Source of the DNA: DASXIW01 sp036497785
GTDB taxonomy: Bacteria; Pseudomonadota; Alphaproteobacteria; Acetobacterales; Acetobacteraceae
DNA length: 5,104 nucleotides
Direction: 5' to 3'
Assembly (NCBI GenBank): GCA_036497785.1
Contig: DASXIW010000226.1
Coordinates: forward strand, 1-5,104
Positions 1 to 5,104 of the stretch are shown here, in pieces. Position numbers and translations under genes: made by a program. The notes beneath the pieces are model-generated. The model did no database searches and was not told where the DNA came from. It saw nothing but the letters and a program-made list of their open reading frames with translations. How positions within the stretch are numbered: position 1 is the first letter of the stretch; the number at the start of each line of letters is the position of its first letter.

Positions 1-934
1 CCGCCTGCCCCCCGCGATCGAGGCCCGCGCCCAGCGCGACTACGAGGCCCTGCTCAGCGAACACGACGCCCCGGTCAACGGCGGCGACATCCTGCGCATG
101 GCCCACGGTGCCGACGCCATCCTGTGCAGCCCCGCGGAGAAACTGGAAGGCGACCTGATCCGGGCATTGCCGGCCAGCATCAAGGTGATCGCCACCTTCA
201 GCGTCGGCTACGACCATATCGACGTCCCGGCCCTGCACGCCCGCGCCATCCCGCTGTGCAACACGCCTGATGTGCTCAGCGTCGCCACCGCGGAGATCGC
301 CATGATGCTGATCCTCACCGCCGCCCGGCGCGCCGGCGAGGCCGAACGCCTGGTCCGCGCCGGCAAATGGACGGGCTGGGCGCCCACCCAGCTCATCGGC
401 ACGCAGGTCTCCGGCCGCCGCCTCGGCATTTTCGGCATGGGCCGCATCGGCCGCGAACTCGCCCGCATGGCGCGCGGCTTCGGCATGGAAATCCATTATC
501 ACGACATCGCCCGCCTGCCGCCCAACCTCGAACAGGGCGCCATCTTCCACGCCACCGACGAGGCCTTCCTGCCGATCTGCGAGGTGCTCGCCCTGCAAGC
601 CCCCGGCGGTGCCGCCACCCATCACTGGCTGAACGCCGCCCGGATCGCCCGCCTGCCGCGCGGCGCCATCCTCGCCAATGCCGCGCGCGGCACGCTGGTG
701 GACGACGAAGCCGTGCTCGCCGCCCTCGCCTCCGGCCAGATCGCCGCCGCCGGCCTGGATGTCTATGAGGGCGAACCGAAGCTCAACCCGGGCTATCTCG
801 CCGCTGAGAACGCTGTGCTCCTGCCCCATCTCGGCAGCGCCACCGCCACCACGCGCGACGCCATGGGCTTCCTCGCGCTGGACGGGCTGGACGCGCTGCT
901 CGCCGGGCGAACCCCCGCCAATCTGGTGAATTGA
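1..934 (+). CDS. D-isomer-specific 2-hydroxyacid dehydrogenase (glyoxylate/hydroxypyruvate reductase type), 5'-truncated by the window edge
   Basis: Likely a cytoplasmic NAD(P)H-dependent reductase of glyoxylate, hydroxypyruvate or related 2-oxo acids. The frame is open from base 2, and the 32 codons before the first ATG (98) read as family sequence (RLPPAIEARAQRDYEALLSE). The true start is therefore upstream and only about 10 N-terminal residues should be missing; 310 residues are visible. Numbered from base 2, the Rossmann motif GMGRIG lies at about 145-150. The catalytic triad of the family is present: Arg229 in NAARG, Glu258 in DVYEGEP and His276 in LLPHLGSAT. An Asp (168, in HYHD) closes the second beta strand, which usually favours NADH over NADPH; that is inference. 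The stretch ALQAPGGAATHHWLN is typical of alphaproteobacterial glyoxylate reductases. The gene ends in TGA at 932-934, abutting or overlapping the transporter gene. The family is sure; the exact substrate is not. Confidence 0.93.
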   Translation, partial: RLPPAIEARAQRDYEALLSEHDAPVNGGDILRMAHGADAILCSPAEKLEGDLIRALPASIKVIATFSVGYDHIDVPALHARAIPLCNTPDVLSVATAEIAMMLILTAARRAGEAERLVRAGKWTGWAPTQLIGTQVSGRRLGIFGMGRIGRELARMARGFGMEIHYHDIARLPPNLEQGAIFHATDEAFLPICEVLALQAPGGAATHHWLNAARIARLPRGAILANAARGTLVDDEAVLAALASGQIAAAGLDVYEGEPKLNPGYLAAENAVLLPHLGSATATTRDAMGFLALDGLDALLAGRTPANLVN

Positions 935-942
935 CGCCAGGC

Positions 943-2223
943 ATGCCGGCCGGCCGGCCCACCCTCATCACCCCGCTGCGCGACCGCGCCATCGCGCTGC
1001 TCTGGGCCGGCCTCGCAACCTCGGCAATCGGCGACCAGCTTTTCGCCGTGGTCGTCACCTGGGTCGCGGTCGGCATGCTCGGCAGCGGCGCCGGCTACCT
1101 CGCCGCCCTCCAGGCGGCCGCCGGCCTCGCTGTCTCGCTCCTCGCCGGCCACTGGACCGACCGGCTGGAGCAGCGCTGGCTGATGATGGGCGCCGATCTC
1201 GCCCGCGCCGTCACCTTGCTCGCCCTGATGGCCATCTGGCTCGACCATGGCGGCCCGCCGCTCTGGACGCTGTTCGCCTGCGTGTTCGTCCTCGCCGCCG
1301 GCCAGTCCGTGTTCCGCCCGGCCATGCAGGCCGTGCTGCCGGCGCTGGTCGCCGATACGCGCAACCTCCCCGCCACCAACGCGCTGCTGGACACCACAGA
1401 CCGCATCGCCCGCCTGCTTGGCCCCGGCGTGATCGGCATCGCCAGCTCCCTGCTGCCGCTGGTCCATTTCGTCACGCTGGACGCGCTGACCTTCGCCGCG
1501 TCCGCCTGCGCCGTCCTCACCATCATCCGGCTGCGCCCGATGGCGTCCATGGTCCCACCGCCGCGCGGCACCATCCTCGGCAACATGTCGCGCGGCTTCC
1601 GGGCGGTCCGTCGCCACCACGTGCTCGGTTTCATGCTCAGCACCACCGCCATCATCAACGGCTGTTGGTACACCATCATTTTCGTCGGCCTGCCCCTGAT
1701 TGTCCGCCAGGCCGGCGTCACTGGCCCTGGTGGTTCCGGCCTGGCCGCCTATGGCTCGCTCATCTCCGCGTATGGGGCGGCCAACCTGATCTCCAACCTC
1801 GTCGTCGGCAGTCTCGGCATCGCCAGACACCCGGCCCGCATGATGTTCGGCGGCAATCTGGTCCTGGGCGTCGGCGCGGCCGCCATCGGCCTGTGCGCCC
1901 TGCTCCTCCCGCCCCTATGGCTGCTGCCCGCCCTACTCTGCTGCTCCGCCTTCTCCGCCATTGGCGGCCCCATGCAAGACATCACCACCGCCACGCTCCG
2001 CCAAACCGTCCTGCCACAACCCGACATGGCCGCCGGCATGCGCGCCTTCATGGTAATGAACGCGCTCGGCATGCTGGCCGCCCTGCTGATCGCCCCACTA
2101 CTGTTCGACACGATCGGCGTGCCCCAGGCCGTGCTGCTGTGCGGCGGCTGCATCATCGCCGTCGGCGTCCTCGGGCTGATCCGGCATGGGGAAATGCGGC
2201 AAGGGCGGCTTCAGGAAGGGTGA
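943..2223 (+). CDS. MFS transporter, EntS-like (MFS_3) branch, 12 predicted membrane helices
   Basis: An inner-membrane secondary transporter, probably a proton-driven exporter of a small molecule; the substrate cannot be read from the sequence. Counted from the ATG at 943 it has 426 residues, normal for the family. About 12 hydrophobic segments are visible, in two sets of six, with a basic cytoplasmic loop between them around residues 196-227. The MFS loop 2-3 signature appears as GHWTDRLEQR near residue 69, followed by DLARA. The stretches FRPAMQAVLPALV and LPATNALLDTTDRIARLLGP match the helix 4-5 region of EntS-like exporters. The start is uncertain. A TTG at 931 overlaps the upstream stop (TTGA) and would add four residues (MTPG); the ATG at 943 is preferred only because ATG is commoner. 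Neither has a strong Shine-Dalgarno sequence; GGTGA at 925-929 is the nearest candidate. Tight spacing implies co-transcription with the dehydrogenase. Confidence 0.92.
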   Translation: MPAGRPTLITPLRDRAIALLWAGLATSAIGDQLFAVVVTWVAVGMLGSGAGYLAALQAAAGLAVSLLAGHWTDRLEQRWLMMGADLARAVTLLALMAIWLDHGGPPLWTLFACVFVLAAGQSVFRPAMQAVLPALVADTRNLPATNALLDTTDRIARLLGPGVIGIASSLLPLVHFVTLDALTFAASACAVLTIIRLRPMASMVPPPRGTILGNMSRGFRAVRRHHVLGFMLSTTAIINGCWYTIIFVGLPLIVRQAGVTGPGGSGLAAYGSLISAYGAANLISNLVVGSLGIARHPARMMFGGNLVLGVGAAAIGLCALLLPPLWLLPALLCCSAFSAIGGPMQDITTATLRQTVLPQPDMAAGMRAFMVMNALGMLAALLIAPLLFDTIGVPQAVLLCGGCIIAVGVLGLIRHGEMRQGRLQEG

Positions 2224-2263
2224 GGCAAGGCCAGCGCCCCGGCAAACCGGCGAACCGCCATGC

Positions 2264-2269
2264 GGGGGA
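2264..2269 (+). promoter_or_regulatory. Shine-Dalgarno sequence that sets the acetyltransferase start
   Basis: The purine run GGGGGA sits 7 bases before the ATG at 2277, a normal spacing for a ribosome binding site. It matters because the acetyltransferase frame stays open for about 600 bases upstream through the transporter gene, so no in-frame stop marks the start. The site also lies in the 53-base gap after the transporter stop. Confidence 0.6.
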
Positions 2270-2276
2270 TATTGCC

Positions 2277-2870
2277 ATGGCGGCACAGGCAAGGCAGCCT
2301 GCATCGATGCCCGCGACGCTGCCGAGTTCTCCAGCCTACCCCCCCGCTCAACTGCGTCCCAGCATCGACGCGGACATGGACGCGATCGCGGCGATTTACG
2401 GCCATCACGTCCGCCACGGCACCGCGTCGTTCGAGACGGAGCCGCCGGACGCGGCGGAACTGCGCCGCCGCCGCGCGGCCATGACCGAGGCGGGATTTCC
2501 CTATCTGGTCGTGGAGGAGGCAAGCATCATTCAAGGCTATGCCTATGCCGGGCCATACCGCCCGCGCGCAGCCTATCGCGACACTGTGGAGAACTCGGTC
2601 TATCTGCGGCCGGAGGCGGCCGGGCGCGGGCTGGGCGGCCTGCTGCTGGGCGCGCTGATCGATGCCTGTGCGGCCATGGGCCTGCGCCAGATGATCGCCG
2701 TGGTGGGGGACAGCGCCAACCAGCCTTCGATCTGCCTGCACGAACGGCTCGGTTTTCGCCGCGTGGGCGTGTTGCAGGCGGTCGGCTACAAGCATGGCAG
2801 ATGGCTCGATACGGTGCTGCTGCAGCGCGGCCTCGGCCCGGGTGACGGCGCCCCGCCGACCCGTCCCTGA
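2277..2870 (+). CDS. GNAT N-acetyltransferase, phosphinothricin/methionine sulfoximine acetyltransferase-like (Bar/Pat, MddA, YncA)
   Basis: Predicted cytoplasmic enzyme that moves acetyl from acetyl-CoA to the alpha-amino group of an amino acid or analogue such as methionine sulfoximine, phosphinothricin or a natural toxic amino acid. It has 197 residues. The GNAT fold starts near residue 26 (LRPSIDADMDAIAAIY). YAYAGPYRPRAAYRDTVENS at 88-107 closely resembles the Bar segment around its active-site Glu, here Glu105. The acetyl-CoA loop is AGRGLGG at 115-121. The C-terminal part, including LHERLGF and VGYKHGRWLD (169-178), also tracks Bar; His155 matches its conserved His. The start is chosen by the Shine-Dalgarno sequence at 2264-2269; ATG 2307 would give 187 residues, nearer the usual 170-185. 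It follows the transporter by 53 bases, probably in one operon. Family is confident, substrate is not: chromosomal members of this group mostly act on common amino acids or sulfoximines, and true herbicide resistance cannot be inferred. Confidence 0.92.
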   Translation: MAAQARQPASMPATLPSSPAYPPAQLRPSIDADMDAIAAIYGHHVRHGTASFETEPPDAAELRRRRAAMTEAGFPYLVVEEASIIQGYAYAGPYRPRAAYRDTVENSVYLRPEAAGRGLGGLLLGALIDACAAMGLRQMIAVVGDSANQPSICLHERLGFRRVGVLQAVGYKHGRWLDTVLLQRGLGPGDGAPPTRP

Positions 2871-2888
2871 GGAAACTGACGCGATGGG

Positions 2889-2908
2889 CCGGGCCATGAC
2901 CGGGCCAT
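2889..2908. repeat. Tandem 9-base direct repeat in the convergent intergenic gap
   Basis: CCGGGCCAT occurs at 2889-2897 and again at 2900-2908, separated by GA, giving an 11-base period. A related ATGG at 2884-2887 and ATGGC at 2912-2916 can pair with either copy, so alternative small hairpins are possible. The gap is only 62 bases. The repeat is seen directly; any function is unknown. Confidence 0.55.
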
Positions 2909-2919
2909 AAAATGGCTCG
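2901..2919. terminator. Possible bidirectional transcription terminator hairpin between convergent genes
   Basis: CGGGCCAT and ATGGCTCG form an 8-base stem (one G-T wobble) around an AAA loop, lying between the acetyltransferase stop (2870) and the STAND gene stop (2933). The position suits termination for both strands. Neither side has a proper T run: the plus strand continues CCAAAACAAAT and the minus strand continues into GC-rich sequence. It is therefore not a canonical intrinsic terminator, and it may simply act as an RNA 3'-end stabiliser or be chance. Confidence 0.3.
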
Positions 2920-2932
2920 CCAAAACAAATAT

Positions 2933-5104
2933 CTAGAGCAGAACGGGGCGGCACGTCGATCCGTCGCCGCCTTCCGCCGGCCATCCCCCCGGTAGGGAGT
3001 CTTGAAGCGCAGCCAACAACAGCCGCGCCGCTTTCAGGTCGGCCGTCTCAAATCCCTCGCTGAACCGGCCATAAACTTCCGCGAGGCATTGCAGAGCGTC
3101 GCCATGCCGGCCCTGGCGGGACCATAGCCGCGCAAGATTCATCGCCGCTCGCAACTCCACGGACAAGGCGGATTGCGCGCGCGCGACATCGCGCGACCGG
3201 ATCAGGCAGGTTTCGGCTTCCGCCAGATCGAGGCTTGCCTTGGACGCAAGGATTTCGCCCCTGATCCGGAGCGTTTCCGGCAAGTTCACCAGTTCTTTCC
3301 TTTGCTCGACATTGGCGATGGCCTTGTCGATCGTCCGCAGCGCTTCGTCGGATTCTCCGCCTATCGCTAGGGCCTCCGCCAAGGCCATCAGCGACAGCGT
3401 CATCCGCATGGCGTACCGATCCACATGCAATGTCGCGAGGCACTCCCGCAGCAGCCGGATTCCAAGCTCAGGCTCGCCCCGCCTGATCGATAATTCGCCT
3501 CTCAAGCCCAGACCGACCGCATTATGCGGGGTCAGCGAATGCCGTTCGGCAAGCGCCATGAAGCGCTCGATGTTTTCTTCCGCGCTCGCCCAATCGCCGA
3601 TGCCGAGATAAACCGGAGTCGTCCAAATCAGGGCGATGCAAAGCGTCACGGGATGTTCGAGCAGTTCCGCCTGCTCGACGGTCATCCGCGCCATTTTGAC
3701 CGATTCGTCCGGATAGCCAAGCAACCACAACGTGCGCGCCCAGGCCGAACGGGCGCGGATCGTGTGGTCCATCCCGAAGCGGATGGGGCCGATGTGCTGA
3801 GACCCGATTGGAAGGCTCAGAGCGGATTTTGAACGGCGATGCGCCTCGCGATGATTTCCGATGAAATGGAGAGAGATCCCAAGCATGCAGTCGGCCATTG
3901 TCTTTCCGACCGGGTCGGCCATGCGTGCGGCGACGAGATCGCTGCGTTCCGCCAGGGCCAGCGCGCCCTGAAAATCGCCTATCCGGTGGCTGAAAATATG
4001 AAGACCGCCGAGAAACTGCATCTGACAATAGACGTCGCCAAGCTCCTCGGCGATCTTCAGGCCCTTCGAGAAAGCGACGCGGACATCCTCGCTATTGCCC
4101 TTGGCGAACATGAGAGATAGCCCGAGCGATGCCTGGAGCTGCATTTCGCGTCCTGTGCCGCGGGCTGCGTCATCGAGCGCCGCGACCGCCCGCCGGGTCC
4201 AGTCGTGGCATTCCGCCAGCAGCGACAGTTTCAGGAATAGCGGGGCGGCCGCCGTCGTCAGCGCGGTGGCAAGCGCAAGATCGCCGCTCGCGCAGAAGCT
4301 CCATTCCAGCGCGGCGCGCACATCGCCGATCAGTTCCCCCCATGCGGCGAGGTCGCCGGCACTGGCCGGTGCCTGCGCGCCGGCGCCGGCGTGCTCGAAA
4401 ATCCGCAGAGTGAACATCGCATGACGCCGGGCGACGACGTCCAGCTCGCCGCTTTCGACGAGCTTGCCCAGCGCATAGGCGCGCGTCGTGTTGAGGAGGC
4501 GGTAGCGCACGACCAGACCGCTCAGATCCGCCGTGACGAGAGACTTCGCGACAAGACTCGCAATGGCCTCCACGACACACGCCCCATCGTTCTCGCCTTC
4601 GGTCACCACCGCCTGAACCGATTCCAGCGTGAACGTGCCGACGAACACGGAAAGCCTGCGGAGAATCAGCCGCTCCACTTCGGAAAGCAGATCGTAGCTC
4701 CAATCCAGTGTGGCGCTCAGCGTCTGATGCCGGGGTGCGGCCGTGCGGCGGCCTTGCCACAGCAGCCCGAAGCGGTCATTGAGCAATGCGGCAATTCCCT
4801 GGATGCCGTATGCGTCCACGCGGCCGGCAACCAATTCGATCGCCAGCGCTATGCCATCGAGCTTGCGCGAGATTTCGGCGATGATCGGTGCGTCCCGATC
4901 GCTCATCTCGAACTGGCCGCAGCCCAGGGAGACACGCTCAACGAAAAGCTGCACTGCCGGAAAAGCCAGTATGTCGGCGGCACTCAGACCATCATCCTCG
5001 GGCGGGCAACCCAGCGGCGCCAGGCGATGAACCTGTTCGTTCTCGATCCGCAGCGATTCCCGGCTCGTCGCCAACAAATCGACATGGGGTGCCTCCTCGA
5101 AGAT
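2933..5104 (-). CDS. STAND-type ATPase regulator: NB-ARC C-terminal part plus TPR region (COG3903-like), 5'-truncated by the window edge
   Basis: C-terminal 723 residues of a large signal-transducing ATPase; translation is open to the right edge (IFEEAPHVDLLATSRE), so no start is visible and the TTG at 5077 is not the start. Numbering from base 5104, LLATSRE at 10-16 fits the sensor-1 arginine motif that follows Walker B. LDGIALAIEL at 82-91 is the GLPL-type motif with Ala in place of Pro. PRHQTLSATLDWSYDLL at 124-140 and the segment to about 215 form the ARC/winged-helix part. From about 290 onward lie helical TPR-like repeats, for example 565-600, ending near ELRAAMNLARLWSRQGRHGD (650-669). 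Full-length relatives usually have about 900-1000 residues and start with an OmpR-type DNA-binding domain, so it is probably a ligand- or partner-responsive transcription regulator. That domain and Walker A/B lie outside and are unverified. GC content is visibly lower than in the rightward genes. Confidence 0.88.
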   Translation of the reverse strand: MFEEAPHVDLLATSRESLRIENEQVHRLAPLGCPPEDDGLSAADILAFPAVQLFVERVSLGCGQFEMSDRDAPIIAEISRKLDGIALAIELVAGRVDAYGIQGIAALLNDRFGLLWQGRRTAAPRHQTLSATLDWSYDLLSEVERLILRRLSVFVGTFTLESVQAVVTEGENDGACVVEAIASLVAKSLVTADLSGLVVRYRLLNTTRAYALGKLVESGELDVVARRHAMFTLRIFEHAGAGAQAPASAGDLAAWGELIGDVRAALEWSFCASGDLALATALTTAAAPLFLKLSLLAECHDWTRRAVAALDDAARGTGREMQLQASLGLSLMFAKGNSEDVRVAFSKGLKIAEELGDVYCQMQFLGGLHIFSHRIGDFQGALALAERSDLVAARMADPVGKTMADCMLGISLHFIGNHREAHRRSKSALSLPIGSQHIGPIRFGMDHTIRARSAWARTLWLLGYPDESVKMARMTVEQAELLEHPVTLCIALIWTTPVYLGIGDWASAEENIERFMALAERHSLTPHNAVGLGLRGELSIRRGEPELGIRLLRECLATLHVDRYAMRMTLSLMALAEALAIGGESDEALRTIDKAIANVEQRKELVNLPETLRIRGEILASKASLDLAEAETCLIRSRDVARAQSALSVELRAAMNLARLWSRQGRHGDALQCLAEVYGRFSEGFETADLKAARLLLAALQDSLPGGWPAEGGDGSTCRPVLL

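Noticed and set aside
793..1830. A 345-codon open frame on the minus strand opposite the dehydrogenase end and the transporter
   Set aside because: The product is a low-complexity run of Gly, Ala, Asp, Glu, Gln and Arg with no family resemblance. It is the usual antisense shadow of a C/G-ending codon pattern, while the plus strand encodes a clear membrane protein.
2239..2250. Small CCGG-CAAA-CCGG hairpin between the transporter and acetyltransferase genes
   Set aside because: The stem is only four base pairs and does not extend, and no T run follows, so neither terminator nor attenuator is supported.
1665..2276. In-frame upstream extension of the acetyltransferase through the transporter gene (about 200 extra residues)
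   Set aside because: The extension is rich in Arg, Pro and His and lies entirely in another frame of the transporter. The acetyltransferase has its own ATG and Shine-Dalgarno sequence at 2264-2279.
3524..4120. Plus-strand open frames of about 90-100 codons opposite the STAND gene
   Set aside because: They have no ribosome binding site or recognisable domain, and the minus strand carries a continuous, well-formed TPR protein here.
4378..4391. Perfect 14-base palindrome CGCCGGCGCCGGCG
   Set aside because: It lies inside the STAND coding region, where it encodes a Gly/Ala-rich stretch (GAGAQA). GC-rich codons for alternating Gly and Ala produce such palindromes by chance.
4976..5098. Minus-strand GAGGAGG followed at good spacing by an ATG at 5085, as if a gene started here
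   Set aside because: The ATG is out of frame with the STAND protein, and its own frame stops after 33 codons without recognisable sequence. The STAND frame itself is open through the edge and matches the family.

Overview
The window is GC-rich, with strongly C/G-ending codons in its left half. It holds four protein genes and almost no intergenic space. Three genes run rightward: a 2-hydroxyacid dehydrogenase, a major facilitator transporter and a GNAT acetyltransferase. They are met tail to tail by one long leftward gene, a STAND-type ATPase/TPR regulator. The composition and protein styles suggest a high-GC alphaproteobacterium, perhaps Rhodospirillales/Acetobacteraceae. That placement is an impression from codon style and remembered homologues, not a computed assignment.

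Layout. Positions 1-934 hold the C-terminal ~310 residues of a D-isomer-specific 2-hydroxyacid dehydrogenase (glyoxylate/hydroxypyruvate reductase type) whose start lies left of the window. Its stop codon overlaps a possible TTG start of the transporter; a more conventional ATG lies 8 bases past the stop. The transporter (to 2223) is a 12-helix MFS protein of the EntS-like branch. After 53 bases carrying a clear Shine-Dalgarno sequence comes a 197-residue acetyltransferase (2277-2870) that strongly resembles the phosphinothricin/methionine sulfoximine acetyltransferases (Bar/Pat, MddA, YncA). A 62-base convergent intergenic stretch (2871-2932) contains a 9-base tandem repeat and a hairpin. From 2933 to the right edge the minus strand encodes the C-terminal 723 residues of an NB-ARC/TPR protein. 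In full-length relatives this usually follows an OmpR-type winged-helix DNA-binding domain.

How the genes may work together. Spacing suggests that the three rightward genes form one transcription unit, with possible translational coupling between the first two. A reductase for small 2-oxo acids, an exporter and an amino-acid-analogue N-acetyltransferase would fit a small-molecule detoxification or scavenging set, but this is inference from adjacency only. The STAND gene is visibly lower in GC and is transcribed toward them; nothing in the window shows that it regulates them.

No RNA gene, insertion sequence, CRISPR array, phage gene or origin was seen, and no gene-free stretch exceeds 300 bases. 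I did not find a clearly undescribed system; the findings are modest.
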